Shown piece by piece: positions 1-8,899 of a stretch of DNA of 64,000 nucleotides; position 1 is the first letter of the stretch, and each line of letters begins with the position of its first letter. Position numbers and translations under genes: made by a program. The DNA comes from Pseudomonas sp. Irchel s3h14 (GTDB lineage: Bacteria; Pseudomonadota; Gammaproteobacteria; Pseudomonadales; Pseudomonadaceae), in contig NZ_FYDJ01000001.1 of the NCBI RefSeq assembly GCF_900187425.1, positions 682,001 through 746,000 of the forward strand, read 5' to 3'. The notes under the pieces were generated by a model. It was given only the letters and a program-made list of their open reading frames with translations. It had not been told where the DNA came from and made no database searches.

Positions 1-71
1 CTAATAGGCTCACATCAGGCTCCCTGCGGGTTTTTGCAGTCACCTTAATGAGCGTTAATGACACTTGTGTT

Positions 72-836
72 TCAAAGCGGTGTACCGAGCAAAACGTTGG
101 ATGGTGCGAACTGCACCAGCACCGGTTTATTGGCGGCCAGACCGAGGGTTCTCAAGTGCAGCGGCTCGGCCAGCGCGCAGAGTGTCTGGCCATTGGGCAA
201 GCCGATGCGCACTTCGCTGGGGCCGTCCTCGGCGTCGAGAATTTCCTCGATAATGCCCTTCAGGCAATTATTGCCGGGTGTTGCCCCTTGATCGATGCCC
301 AGCAACTCCAGCCAGCCGGCCTTGATCAGTGCGACCACTTCGGTGCCGGTTTCGAGTTCCAGACGCAGGGTGCTGTCGTGAGTGATCTGCGCATCGATGC
401 TCAAGCCTTCGGCCAGTTCAAGGCGAATCCGGTCGTTGTGCCCTTGGTTCTCAATTGCCACAACCTTGCCATGCAGTTGATTGCGCGCGCTGGTTCTGAG
501 CATCAGTCGACCGAGCAGGTCGAGATCGCTGGCATCTTCGGCGGCTTCCAGCACCTGAGCCTGCAAGGCTTGCAGCTTTTGATACAGGCGCAATACGCGC
601 TCGCCTTCGCTGGAGAGTTTGGCGCCACCGCCGCCCTTGCCGCCGACACTGCGCTCCACCAACGGTTTTTGCGCGAGGTTGTTCAGCTCGTCGATGGCGT
701 CCCAGGCCGCTTTGTAGCTCAGCCCCGCGCTTTTCGCGGCACGGGTGATCGAGCCCTGTTCGGCGATGTGTTGCAGCAACGCGATGCGCTGCGGACGACG
801 GACGATGTGCTGGGACAACAACGTAGGCAAGGACAT
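72..836 (-). CDS. modE: ModE-family transcriptional regulator with TOBE domains
   Basis: 254 residues, the usual ModE length. Residues 1-110 form a LysR-like winged helix (SITRAAKSAGLSYKAAWDAIDELN, then the GGKGGGGAKLSSEGERVL turn typical of ModE). Residues about 120-254 contain two TOBE-like repeats (TSARNQLHGKVVAI and a second after KGIIEEI) that bind molybdate in the family. Known ModE proteins repress molybdate uptake genes when molybdate is bound. No modABC genes lie beside it here, so the target is inferred. Its stop lies near the window edge and nothing upstream suggests an operon partner. The gene runs convergent with nothing visible on its left. Confidence 0.88.
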   Translation of the reverse strand: MSLPTLLSQHIVRRPQRIALLQHIAEQGSITRAAKSAGLSYKAAWDAIDELNNLAQKPLVERSVGGKGGGGAKLSSEGERVLRLYQKLQALQAQVLEAAEDASDLDLLGRLMLRTSARNQLHGKVVAIENQGHNDRIRLELAEGLSIDAQITHDSTLRLELETGTEVVALIKAGWLELLGIDQGATPGNNCLKGIIEEILDAEDGPSEVRIGLPNGQTLCALAEPLHLRTLGLAANKPVLVQFAPSNVLLGTPL

Positions 837-899
837 GGCAAGACGCTTTGGGCTGTGGCGATGGGAAGGACGTTGGCGGCTTGGGGCCCGGGAGTCAAG

Positions 900-1640
900 T
901 CAGGGCGCATCGCCGGGTTTGGGTGTGCGGGCCAGGCAATAGACGTCGACACGTGCGGCGCCGGCGTCCATCAACAGGCGAGCCAAGGCTTGGGCCGTGG
1001 CGCCGGTGGTCAACACATCGTCCACCAATGCTAAATGACGACCCTTGGTGCACGCATCGGGCGTCAGGGCGAAGGCGTTGCGCAGGTTCTTTTTGCGGGC
1101 CTCGGCATTCAGGTCCTGTTGGGCGCTGGTGTCCTGAATTCTCAGCAACAGCGTTTCATCGCACGGAATCTCGAGGCTGGTGCTGAGCCAACGGGCGGGC
1201 ATCGCGGCTTGGTTGAAACCCCGTTGGCGCAGGCGTTTGGTGGCCAGCGGAACCGGGATGAGCGCGTCGGGTCGATTCAGGTCTTCATCGAAGCGATGTT
1301 GCAGAAACTGAGCGAGAAGCTCGGCAAGCAGGCGACCAAACGGCCACTTCGCAGAGTGTTTGAAGCGTGTGATCAACGTGTCCACAGGAAAGCTGTAAGT
1401 CCAGGGCGTAGCGACCCGTTCAAAGGCTGGCGGCAGTTTCAAACATTGGCCACAGGTCAGGCCAGCAGTGGGCAACGGCAGGGCGCAGGTTTGGCATTGA
1501 TCGCCCAGCCAGGGCAACTCCGTTTCACAGGCCATGCAGAGGGGTGTGCATTCATCGGCGGGTTCTGAACAGAGCAAACAGAGTTGTTCGTTTTTTAACC
1601 AGATGTAAACCGGTCCTTCGTATCGTGGTTGACAGCGCAT
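900..1640 (-). CDS. ComF-family phosphoribosyltransferase-like protein
   Basis: 246 residues. Four CxxC-type pairs in the first 75 residues (CLLC, CMAC, CQTC, CGQC) suggest a zinc-binding N-terminus, as in ComF/GntX proteins. The C-terminal half has the PRPP-binding motif LALVDDVLTTGATAQAL near residue 205-221. The family is linked to DNA uptake in naturally competent bacteria and to gluconate use (GntX) in E. coli; the biochemical role is unsettled. It is divergent from bioB with about 90 bases between the two starts, the same position as in other pseudomonads (recalled). Confidence 0.88.
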   Translation of the reverse strand: MRCQPRYEGPVYIWLKNEQLCLLCSEPADECTPLCMACETELPWLGDQCQTCALPLPTAGLTCGQCLKLPPAFERVATPWTYSFPVDTLITRFKHSAKWPFGRLLAELLAQFLQHRFDEDLNRPDALIPVPLATKRLRQRGFNQAAMPARWLSTSLEIPCDETLLLRIQDTSAQQDLNAEARKKNLRNAFALTPDACTKGRHLALVDDVLTTGATAQALARLLMDAGAARVDVYCLARTPKPGDAP

Positions 1641-1732
1641 GAGTCTTCCTTAAATATGCCGAACATCCGTGTCGCGTCTGTGGGTATTCCATTCCCCAGT
1701 CGCTTGCCAAGCATAAAACAAAGGAAACGCCC

Positions 1733-2788
1733 ATGAGCGCCAGCACCACTGCAACCCTGCGTCATGACTGGTCTTTGGCCGAAGTCAAAGCACTCTTCGT
1801 TCAGCCATTCAATGACCTGTTGTTTCAGGCGCAGACGGTGCACCGCGCGCATTTCGACGCCAATCGGGTCCAGGTGTCGACGCTGCTGTCGATCAAGACC
1901 GGTGCCTGCCCGGAAGATTGCAAATATTGTCCGCAGTCCGGTCACTACAACACCGGCCTGGAAAAAGAAAAGCTGATGGAAGTGCAGAAGGTCCTCGAAG
2001 AGGCCGCTCGCGCCAAGGCCATCGGTTCGACCCGTTTCTGCATGGGCGCGGCGTGGAAACATCCGTCGGCCAAAGACATGCCTTACGTGCTGGAAATGGT
2101 CAAAGGCGTGAAAGCCATGGGCCTGGAAACCTGCATGACCCTCGGTCGTCTCGATCAGGACCAGACCGTTGCGCTGGCCGACGCCGGCCTCGACTACTAC
2201 AACCACAACCTCGATACCTCGCCGGAGTTCTACGGCAGCATCATCACCACACGCACCTACAGCGAGCGCCTTCAAACCCTGGCTTACGTGCGTGAATCGG
2301 GGATGAAGATCTGCTCCGGCGGCATCCTCGGCATGGGCGAGTCCCTCGATGACCGCGCCAATCTGCTGATCCAGCTGGCCAACCTGCCGGAGCACCCAGA
2401 GTCGGTGCCGATCAACATGCTGGTGAAAGTCGCCGGTACGCCGCTGGAAAATGCTGACGATATCGATCCGTTCGACTTCATCCGCATGCTCGCTGTCGCA
2501 CGCATCCTGATGCCGCAATCCCACGTGCGCCTGTCCGCCGGCCGCGAAGCGATGAACGAGCAGATGCAGGCCCTGGCGTTCTTCGCCGGTGCCAACTCGA
2601 TTTTCTACGGCGAAAAACTGCTGACCACCGCCAACCCGCAGGCGGACAAGGACATGCAGCTGTTCTCGCGTCTGGGCATCCTGCCGGAAGCGCGCGAAGA
2701 GCACGCTGACGAAGTGCATCAGGCCGCGATCGAACAAGCGCTGGTTGAGCAGAAGAGCAGCGAGCAGTTCTATAACGCTGCTGTTTGA
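1733..2788 (+). CDS. bioB: Biotin synthase
   Basis: 351-residue radical SAM enzyme that inserts sulphur into dethiobiotin, the last step of biotin synthesis. The CxxxCxxC cluster motif is CPEDCKYC at residues 59-66 (Cys59, Cys63, Cys66). Downstream blocks [22 protein letters not shown] and [13 protein letters not shown] are typical of BioB and carry ligands of the second Fe-S cluster and substrate contacts. The ATG at 1733 follows an AAAGGAAAC ribosome site. It heads the bioBFHCD group but is separated from bioF by a large inverted repeat. Confidence 0.98.
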   Translation: MSASTTATLRHDWSLAEVKALFVQPFNDLLFQAQTVHRAHFDANRVQVSTLLSIKTGACPEDCKYCPQSGHYNTGLEKEKLMEVQKVLEEAARAKAIGSTRFCMGAAWKHPSAKDMPYVLEMVKGVKAMGLETCMTLGRLDQDQTVALADAGLDYYNHNLDTSPEFYGSIITTRTYSERLQTLAYVRESGMKICSGGILGMGESLDDRANLLIQLANLPEHPESVPINMLVKVAGTPLENADDIDPFDFIRMLAVARILMPQSHVRLSAGREAMNEQMQALAFFAGANSIFYGEKLLTTANPQADKDMQLFSRLGILPEAREEHADEVHQAAIEQALVEQKSSEQFYNAAV

Positions 2789-2802
2789 AGCCTCCACCGA
2801 AC

Positions 2803-2893
2803 CTGTAGGAGCAAAGCTTGCTCGCGAAGGGATCGCCTCGGTCATTCAGAAAAACCGAGGTGCCTTAATCGCGAGCAAGCTTTGCTCCTACAG
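2803..2893. repeat. Long perfect inverted repeat (REPIN-like) between bioB and bioF
   Basis: Arms at 2803-2827 and 2869-2893 are exact 25-base reverse complements (CTGTAGGAGCAAAGC... on the left). A second inner hairpin (CCTCGGT 2836-2842 with ACCGAGG 2854-2860) sits in the loop. The arm sequence is the common Pseudomonas extragenic palindrome, also found at four other places in this window. In the bio mRNA it would fold into a very stable structure between bioB and bioF. Confidence 0.9.
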
Positions 2894-2925
2894 AGCTGTA
2901 TCTCCTTCCCACTCGCGAGGTCTGC

Positions 2926-4104
2926 ATGTCTTTCGATCTCAGCGCGCGCCTTGCTGCCCGTCGTGCCGAAAATCTCTACCGCCAACGCCCATTGCTCGAA
3001 AGCCCCCAAGGCCCGGAAGTGGTGGTCGATGGTCAGCCGTTGCTGGCGTTCTGTAACAACGACTACCTGGGCCTGGCCAATCACCCGCAAGTGATCGAAG
3101 CCTGGCGCGCCGGTGCGGCCCGTTGGGGTGTTGGCGGCGGCGCGTCGCATTTGGTCATCGGCCACAGCAGCCCACATCACGCGCTGGAAGAGGCCCTGGC
3201 CGATTTCACCGGTCGCCCGCGCGCGCTGTTGTTCACCACCGGTTACATGGCCAACCTCGGCGCAGTCACCGCGCTGGTCGGGCAGGGCGATACGGTGCTG
3301 GAAGACCGGCTCAATCACGCGTCCCTGCTGGATGCGGGTCTGTTGTCCGGGGCGCGCTTCAATCGCTACCTGCACAACGACGCGGCGAGTCTGGCCAAGC
3401 GTCTCGAGAAGGCGACCGGCAATACCCTGGTGGTCACCGACGGCGTGTTCAGCATGGACGGCGACATCGCCGACCTGCCGGCGCTGGCTCGAGAGGCGAA
3501 AGCCAAAGGTGCCTGGTTGATGGTCGATGACGCTCACGGGTTTGGTCCGCTGGGCGCCAATGGTGGCGGGATCGTCGAGCATTTCGGCCTGAGCCAGGAA
3601 GATGTGCCGGTTTTGGTCGGCACCCTCGGCAAGGCGTTCGGGACCGCCGGGGCTTTTGTCGCCGGCAGCGAAGAGCTGATCGAGAGCCTGATCCAGTTCG
3701 CCCGTCCCTACATTTACACCACTAGCCAGCCGCCGGCGCTGGCCTGCGCGACGCTGAAGAGCCTTGAGTTGCTGCGCACCGAACACTGGCGACGTGAGCA
3801 TCTGAAAACGTTGATCCGCCAATTCCGCCACGGTGCCGAACAAATCGGCCTGGAGTTGATGGACAGCTTCACGCCGATCCAGCCGATCATGATCGGCGAT
3901 GCCGGGCGTGCGGTTCGACTGTCGCAGATGCTGCGTGAACGCGGTCTGATGGTGACGGCTATCCGTCCTCCGACCGTGCCCGCCGGCAGCGCCCGACTGC
4001 GGGTGACCCTGACCGCCGCGCACAGCGAGGCACAGGTGCAGCTATTGTTAAATGGACTGGCCGATTGTTTTCAACAACTGGGACCGGAGCCAAGCCATGC
4101 GTGA
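2926..4104 (+). CDS. bioF: 8-amino-7-oxononanoate synthase
   Basis: 392 residues, PLP-dependent alpha-oxoamine synthase joining pimeloyl thioester and alanine to give KAPA. Visible: cofactor contacts HASLLDAG and [10 protein letters not shown], and the Schiff-base lysine in VGTLGKAFG. The C-terminal domain ends with [15 protein letters not shown], a family signature. Start ATG at 2926 follows an ACTCGCGAGG stretch. Its last 8 bases overlap the start of bioH (ATGCGTGA), so translation is probably coupled. Confidence 0.97.
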   Translation: MSFDLSARLAARRAENLYRQRPLLESPQGPEVVVDGQPLLAFCNNDYLGLANHPQVIEAWRAGAARWGVGGGASHLVIGHSSPHHALEEALADFTGRPRALLFTTGYMANLGAVTALVGQGDTVLEDRLNHASLLDAGLLSGARFNRYLHNDAASLAKRLEKATGNTLVVTDGVFSMDGDIADLPALAREAKAKGAWLMVDDAHGFGPLGANGGGIVEHFGLSQEDVPVLVGTLGKAFGTAGAFVAGSEELIESLIQFARPYIYTTSQPPALACATLKSLELLRTEHWRREHLKTLIRQFRHGAEQIGLELMDSFTPIQPIMIGDAGRAVRLSQMLRERGLMVTAIRPPTVPAGSARLRVTLTAAHSEAQVQLLLNGLADCFQQLGPEPSHA

Positions 4105-4828
4105 TCGTCTGATTCTGCTGCCCGGCTGGGGCCTCGGAATTTCTCCCCTGGAGCCCTTGGCGGCAGCGTTGCAAGGACTGGATGAACACTTGCGGGTCGA
4201 GATCGAGCCGTTGCCGGAACTGGAATCGAGCGATCTTGAGGAGTGGCTCGATGAGCTGGACTCGACGTTGCCTCAGGACGCCTGGCTCGGCGGCTGGTCG
4301 CTCGGCGGCATGCTCGCTTCAGAATTGGCGGCCCGGCGCGGCGATCGTTGCTGCGGCTTGCTGACCCTGGCGAGCAATCCTTCTTTTGTCGCCCATGAGC
4401 AATGGCCGAGCGCGATGCCTGCCGAAACCTTCGATGCGTTTCTGGCCGGTTGCAAGGCTGATCCGCGCATGACGTTGAAGCGTTTTTCGCTGCTCTGCGC
4501 TCAGGGTGCCGAAGACCCGCGCGGGTTGTCTCGGCTGTTGCTCGGTGGCGCGCCACACACTTCGGCAGAGGTGCTGATGAGCGGCCTGGAGTTGCTCGCA
4601 CAACTGGATACCCGCCAGGCTTTGCAGGCGTTTCGCGGCCCGCAATTGCACTTGTTCGCCGGCCTCGATGGACTGGTTCCAGCCGAAGCGGCGGGCGACC
4701 TGCTGACATTGCTGCCGGATGTTGAAATTGGTCTGATCGAGCAGGCCAGTCACGCGTTTCTTCTGGAAGACCCTCACGGTGTGGCGGGGGCGATTCAGGC
4801 CTTTTTGCATGAGTCCGGTGATGACTGA
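4097..4828 (+). CDS. bioH: Pimeloyl-ACP methyl ester esterase
   Basis: 243-residue alpha/beta hydrolase that removes the methyl group from pimeloyl-ACP methyl ester and so ends the BioC-BioH route to pimeloyl-ACP. The start ATG at 4097 ([14 protein letters not shown]) is chosen over an in-frame ATG at 4052 because it gives the usual N-terminus and the 8-base overlap with bioF. Nucleophile Ser68 is in GWSLGG. The acid is probably Asp in FAGLDGLVP and the histidine is in [12 protein letters not shown]. It overlaps bioC by 8 bases (ATGACTGA). Confidence 0.95.
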   Translation: MRDRLILLPGWGLGISPLEPLAAALQGLDEHLRVEIEPLPELESSDLEEWLDELDSTLPQDAWLGGWSLGGMLASELAARRGDRCCGLLTLASNPSFVAHEQWPSAMPAETFDAFLAGCKADPRMTLKRFSLLCAQGAEDPRGLSRLLLGGAPHTSAEVLMSGLELLAQLDTRQALQAFRGPQLHLFAGLDGLVPAEAAGDLLTLLPDVEIGLIEQASHAFLLEDPHGVAGAIQAFLHESGDD

Positions 4829-5633
4829 TTTATCCCTTCCCAACCTGCCCGGCGGCTTGCCCGACAAACGCCAGGTGGCGGCATCTTTTTCCCGTGCGGC
4901 GGCAAGCTACGACAGCGTGGCCGAATTTCAGCGCGACGTTGGCAGTGAATTGTCGAGTCGTTTGCCGGAGGACTTCGTGCCGGGTGTGTGGCTGGATCTG
5001 GGCTGCGGCACCGGGCATTTCAGTCGTGCATTGGGCGAGCGATTTCCTGCCAGTCACGGCCTGGCCCTGGACATCGCCGAAGGCATGCTCAATCACGCCC
5101 GGCCGTTGGGCGGTGCAATGCATTTCATCGCTGGCGATGCCGAGCGGTTGCCGTTGCAGGATTCGACCTGCGATCTGATCTTCTCCAGCCTGGCGGTGCA
5201 GTGGTGCGCGGACTTCGCTTCGGTGCTCAGTGAAGCCAATCGCGTATTGAAACCAGGCGGAATTTTCGCGTTTGCTAGTCTGTGCGTAGGCACACTGTTC
5301 GAGCTGCGTGACAGCTGGCGTCAGGTGGATGGCATGGTGCACGTCAACCGCTTCCGCGAGTTCGGGGTTTATCAACAGCTTTGCGCGGACAGTGGGTTGA
5401 GCGTCGCGAGTCTGGAAACCCGACCGCACGTGTTGCATTACCCGGATGTGCGCAGCCTGACCCATGAGCTGAAGGCGCTGGGCGCACACAACCTGAACCC
5501 CGGTCGGCCGGGCGGTTTGACCGGCAGGGCGCGGATCCTCGGTTTGATCGAGGCTTATGAGCGGTTTCGTCAGGCCAAAGGATTGCCGGCGACTTATCAA
5601 GTGGTCTACGCCGTGTTGGAGAAACCCTTATGA
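4821..5633 (+). CDS. bioC: Malonyl-ACP O-methyltransferase
   Basis: 270 residues from ATG 4821 ([12 protein letters not shown]); a longer in-frame start at 4779 lies deep inside bioH and is rejected. N-terminal [16 protein letters not shown] is the BioC hallmark. The SAM-binding loop is [16 protein letters not shown] near residue 56-71, and [12 protein letters not shown] follows. BioC methylates malonyl-ACP so that fatty-acid synthesis can build the pimeloyl chain. It overlaps bioH by 8 and bioD by 4 bases (ATGA). Confidence 0.95.
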   Translation: MTDLSLPNLPGGLPDKRQVAASFSRAAASYDSVAEFQRDVGSELSSRLPEDFVPGVWLDLGCGTGHFSRALGERFPASHGLALDIAEGMLNHARPLGGAMHFIAGDAERLPLQDSTCDLIFSSLAVQWCADFASVLSEANRVLKPGGIFAFASLCVGTLFELRDSWRQVDGMVHVNRFREFGVYQQLCADSGLSVASLETRPHVLHYPDVRSLTHELKALGAHNLNPGRPGGLTGRARILGLIEAYERFRQAKGLPATYQVVYAVLEKPL

Positions 5634-6310
5634 GCGCAGCCTATTTCATCACCGGTACTGACACCGATGTCGGCAAGACCACCATTGCCGCAGCTTTGCT
5701 GCATGCCGCGCGGTCGGCCGGTTTGAGCACGGCGGCGGGCAAACCGGTCGCCTCCGGTTGCGATGTGACGCCCAAGGGCTTGCGCAATGCCGATGCGTTG
5801 GCGTTGCTGGCGGAGTGCTCAGTGCCTTTGACTTATGCACAGGTCAACCCTATGGCGTTCGAACCGCCGATCGCACCGCATCTGGCAGCGCGGGAGGCTG
5901 GCGTGGCATTGACGGTGCAATCACTGTTGACGCCCATGCTGGAGATTCTCGATATGCAGGCGGATTTCACCTTGATCGAAGGTGCTGGCGGCTGGCGGGT
6001 GCCTTTGGCAGATCAGGACAATCTGTCGGACCTGGCGATGGCGCTGGATCTGCCGGTGATCCTGGTGGTGGGTGTGCGCCTGGGTTGTATCAACCATGCG
6101 CTGCTGACGGCCGAGGCGATTGCTCAGGACGGTTTGCAGTTGGCGGGGTGGGTGGCCAATATCATCGATCCAAAGACTTCGCGCCTGGAAGAAAACCTTG
6201 CAACACTTGCTGAGCGGATCCCGGCACCGTGCCTTGGGCGAGTGCCGAAACTTAAGGTGGTGACGGCTGAAGCGGTGGCGGAGTATCTGCAGCTGGACTT
6301 ACTGGACTGA
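5630..6310 (+). CDS. bioD: Dethiobiotin synthetase
   Basis: 226 residues. The P-loop [16 protein letters not shown] lies at residues 8-23, and [18 protein letters not shown] carries the second conserved motif. It makes dethiobiotin from DAPA, CO2 and ATP, feeding BioB. Last gene of the bio group; bioA, needed for DAPA, is not in the window. No clear terminator follows before the next gene at 6432. Confidence 0.97.
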   Translation: MSAAYFITGTDTDVGKTTIAAALLHAARSAGLSTAAGKPVASGCDVTPKGLRNADALALLAECSVPLTYAQVNPMAFEPPIAPHLAAREAGVALTVQSLLTPMLEILDMQADFTLIEGAGGWRVPLADQDNLSDLAMALDLPVILVVGVRLGCINHALLTAEAIAQDGLQLAGWVANIIDPKTSRLEENLATLAERIPAPCLGRVPKLKVVTAEAVAEYLQLDLLD

Positions 6311-6431
6311 CTTTTTCTGGCAGGGGTTTTAACTATGACAAGGCACTGTGCCATTAGTGTTTTTGTCGGGCCTTTTGACGGTGGGTCTGGTTCAATGGCC
6401 GCTGTTGATCCTTTGTAGGACGAGTTCTCCC

Positions 6432-6728
6432 ATGGAAATCTCAGGAAACACCGCTTTTTATGCCGGTCTGAGCACTATTCAGACAGGGCAGAACCGCGTC
6501 GATCAAGCCTCTGGCCAGATCGCCAACAACACCATCGAACGTTCGGTCACCAGCCAGTCTTCCGAGGCTCAGGTTGATCGCCTGCGCTCGGTGGATCGCA
6601 GTCAGCAGTCGGACCTGGCCAGCAATATGGTCGAGATGTCCCAGGGCAAATTTCAGGTTGAACTGGGCGTCAAAGTCGCCAAGGCTTCTGACGAAATGCT
6701 CGGTACGTTGATTGATACCTACGCTTGA
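6432..6728 (+). CDS. Small flagellar rod/hook-like protein, function unknown
   Basis: 98 residues from ATG 6432 (MEISGNTAFYAGLSTIQ); the upstream in-frame start at 6348 gives an unlikely hydrophobic leader. The N-terminal half (GQNRVDQASGQIANNTIERSV) resembles the ANNIAN...T segment of flagellar axial proteins. The C-terminal end (KFQVELGVKVAKASDEMLGTLIDTYA) resembles their C-terminal heptads. It is far too short for FlgB, FlgC or FlgK and has no flagellar neighbours. A small ORF occupies the same place after bioD in P. aeruginosa (PA0505, recalled). Function not assigned. Confidence 0.75.
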   Translation: MEISGNTAFYAGLSTIQTGQNRVDQASGQIANNTIERSVTSQSSEAQVDRLRSVDRSQQSDLASNMVEMSQGKFQVELGVKVAKASDEMLGTLIDTYA

Positions 6729-6750
6729 CCCCAAGCTGAATCCGCTCCCA

Positions 6751-6778
6751 CAACGCCGCGACTATTCGCGGCGTTTTT
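6751..6778 (+). terminator. Intrinsic terminator after the 98-residue gene
   Basis: Inverted repeat AACGCCGCG / CGCGGCGTT with a short loop, followed by a T tract. It lies 22 bases after the stop at 6728. Confidence 0.85.
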
Positions 6779-6900
6779 CTGCGTAAGTCCTTCTCGCTCA
6801 ACTAATCTCTTCTGCACAGCGTATTGCTCAGGCGACGGTGTTGCGTGGCTGTGGATCTGGCATTTGCATCGGATGATGACGAACGGCAAAAGATCGGCGC

Positions 6901-6929
6901 TTGACAAGAATTAGGCGTAAACGTATGTT
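6901..6929 (+). promoter_or_regulatory. Sigma-70 promoter of the first acyl-CoA dehydrogenase
   Basis: A consensus -35 TTGACA at 6901-6906 and TATGTT at 6924-6929 are separated by exactly 17 bases. The predicted start is near 6936, about 70 bases before the ATG at 7006. A PsrA-type operator overlaps the expected start site. Confidence 0.75.
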
Positions 6930-6930
6930 T

Positions 6931-6944
6931 CAAACAACTGTTTG
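6931..6944. promoter_or_regulatory. PsrA (FadR-like) operator
   Basis: CAAACAACTGTTTG fits the published PsrA consensus (G/C)AAAC-N2-4-GTTT(G/C) exactly, with a 4-base spacer. It sits immediately downstream of the -10 box, where a bound TetR-type repressor would block transcription. In P. aeruginosa PsrA represses the homologous acyl-CoA dehydrogenase gene until long-chain fatty acids release it (recalled). Direct control here is inferred. Confidence 0.8.
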
Positions 6945-7005
6945 ACCGCCACAACAAATCAACGCGGTCGTTCATTCCCGGTTACATCAGCAGAGGTTTA
7001 TCGCT

Positions 7006-8811
7006 ATGCCTGACTACAAGGCCCCCTTGCGTGATATTCGCTTCGTTCGTGACGAACTGCTCGGCTACGAAGCGCACTATCAGAGCCTTCCGGCTTGCCA
7101 GGACGCAACTCCAGACATGGTTGACGCCATTCTTGAAGAAGGCGCCAAGTTTTGTGAGCAGGTGCTGGCTCCGCTGAACCGCGTGGGTGACACCGAAGGC
7201 TGCACCTGGAGCGAGTCCGGCGTTAAAACCCCGACGGGCTTCAAAGAAGCCTACAAACAATTCGTCGAAGGCGGCTGGCCTAGCCTGGCCCATGACGTAG
7301 AGCACGGCGGCCAAGGCCTGCCGGAATCTCTGGGTCTGGCCGTCAGCGAAATGGTTGGCGAAGCCAACTGGTCGTGGGGCATGTACCCAGGCCTGTCACA
7401 TGGCGCGATGAACACCATTTCCGAGCACGGTACGCCCGAGCAGCAAGAGGCTTACCTGACCAAGCTGGTTTCCGGCGAATGGACCGGCACCATGTGCCTG
7501 ACCGAACCGCACTGCGGCACCGACCTGGGCATGCTGCGCACCAAGGCTGAACCTCAGGCCGATGGTTCCTACAAAGTTTCCGGCACCAAAATCTTCATCT
7601 CGGCCGGTGAACACGACATGGCCGACAACATCGTCCACATCGTGCTGGCACGTCTGCCGGATGCACCGGCGGGCACCAAAGGCATTTCGCTGTTCATCGT
7701 TCCCAAGTTCATGCCGAACGAAGACGGTTCGGTCGGCGCACGCAATGCTGTGACCTGCGGTTCCCTGGAACACAAGATGGGCATCCACGGTAACGCCACC
7801 TGCGTGATGAACTTCGACGCGGCCACCGGTTTCCTGATCGGCCCGGCGAACAAAGGCCTGAACTGCATGTTCACCTTCATGAACACCGCACGTCTGGGCA
7901 CCGCGCTGCAAGGTCTGGCTCACGCCGAGATCGGCTTCCAGGGCGGTCTGAAATACGCTCGTGATCGTCTGCAAATGCGCTCCCTGACTGGCCCGAAAGC
8001 GCCGGAAAAAGCCGCTGACCCGATCATCGTGCACCCTGATGTACGTCGCATGCTGTTGACCATGAAAGCGTTCGCCGAAGGCAACCGCGCGATGGTTTAC
8101 TTCACCGCCAAGCAAGTCGACATCGTTAAATACGGCGTGGACGAAGAAGAGAAGAAGAAAGCCGACGCACTGCTGGCTTTCATGACGCCAATCGCCAAAG
8201 CCTTCATGACTGAAGTCGGCTTCGAATCTGCTAACCACGGCGTGCAAATCTACGGCGGCCACGGCTTCATCGCCGAGTGGGGCATGGAGCAGAACGTTCG
8301 CGACAGCCGCATTTCGATGCTGTACGAAGGCACCACCGGTATCCAGGCACTCGATCTGCTGGGCCGTAAAGTGCTGATGACTCAAGGCGAGGCCCTGAAA
8401 GGCTTCACCAAGATCGTCCACAAGTTCTGCCAGACCAACGAAGGCAACGAAGCGGTCAAAGAGTTCGTCGAGCCATTGGCTGCGCTGAACAAAGAATGGG
8501 GCGAGCTGACCATGAAGGTCGGTATGGCTGCCATGAAAGACCGCGAAGAAGTCGGCGCGGCGTCGGTGGATTACCTGATGTACTCCGGTTACGCCTGCCT
8601 GGCTTACTTCTGGGCTGACATGGCGCGTCTGGCTGCCGAGAAATTGGCTGCCGGCACCACCGAAACGGCGTTCTACACCGCCAAGCTGCAGACTGCGCGC
8701 TTCTACTTCCAGCGCATCCTGCCGCGTACCCGCACTCACGTTGTCACCATGCTGTCGGGCGCTAACAACCTGATGGACATGAAAGAAGAAGACTTCGCGC
8801 TGGGTTACTAA
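7006..8811 (+). CDS. Acyl-CoA dehydrogenase (FadE1-like, PA0506-type)
   Basis: 601 residues, the long form of the family with an N-terminal extension ([18 protein letters not shown]) and a C-terminal extra domain after residue about 460. Flavin and substrate segments [16 protein letters not shown] and [15 protein letters not shown] are clear. Glu441 in [10 protein letters not shown] is the likely catalytic base. It carries out the first step of beta-oxidation using FAD. By position after bioD and by sequence type it matches PA0506 (FadE1, long-chain preference, recalled). It has its own promoter with a PsrA operator. Confidence 0.92.
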   Translation: MPDYKAPLRDIRFVRDELLGYEAHYQSLPACQDATPDMVDAILEEGAKFCEQVLAPLNRVGDTEGCTWSESGVKTPTGFKEAYKQFVEGGWPSLAHDVEHGGQGLPESLGLAVSEMVGEANWSWGMYPGLSHGAMNTISEHGTPEQQEAYLTKLVSGEWTGTMCLTEPHCGTDLGMLRTKAEPQADGSYKVSGTKIFISAGEHDMADNIVHIVLARLPDAPAGTKGISLFIVPKFMPNEDGSVGARNAVTCGSLEHKMGIHGNATCVMNFDAATGFLIGPANKGLNCMFTFMNTARLGTALQGLAHAEIGFQGGLKYARDRLQMRSLTGPKAPEKAADPIIVHPDVRRMLLTMKAFAEGNRAMVYFTAKQVDIVKYGVDEEEKKKADALLAFMTPIAKAFMTEVGFESANHGVQIYGGHGFIAEWGMEQNVRDSRISMLYEGTTGIQALDLLGRKVLMTQGEALKGFTKIVHKFCQTNEGNEAVKEFVEPLAALNKEWGELTMKVGMAAMKDREEVGAASVDYLMYSGYACLAYFWADMARLAAEKLAAGTTETAFYTAKLQTARFYFQRILPRTRTHVVTMLSGANNLMDMKEEDFALGY

Positions 8812-8830
8812 GCCTCACGCTGCTCTTCAA

Positions 8831-8868
8831 TAAACCGCCGCTTCTTTTGGGAGCGGCGGTTTTTTTAT
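8831..8868. terminator. Terminator between convergent genes
   Basis: AAACCGCCGCT and AGCGGCGGTTT form a perfect stem, followed by a T tract on the plus strand and an A-rich start that gives Ts on the minus strand. It serves the acyl-CoA dehydrogenase and possibly the convergent gene at 8900. Confidence 0.85.
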
Positions 8869-8899
8869 GGGCGCCAGACACGCAACGCTGCAGCGTCCA

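Noticed and set aside
1595..2845. 416-codon minus-strand frame
   Set aside because: Exact antisense of bioB, spilling into both flanks, no known motifs.
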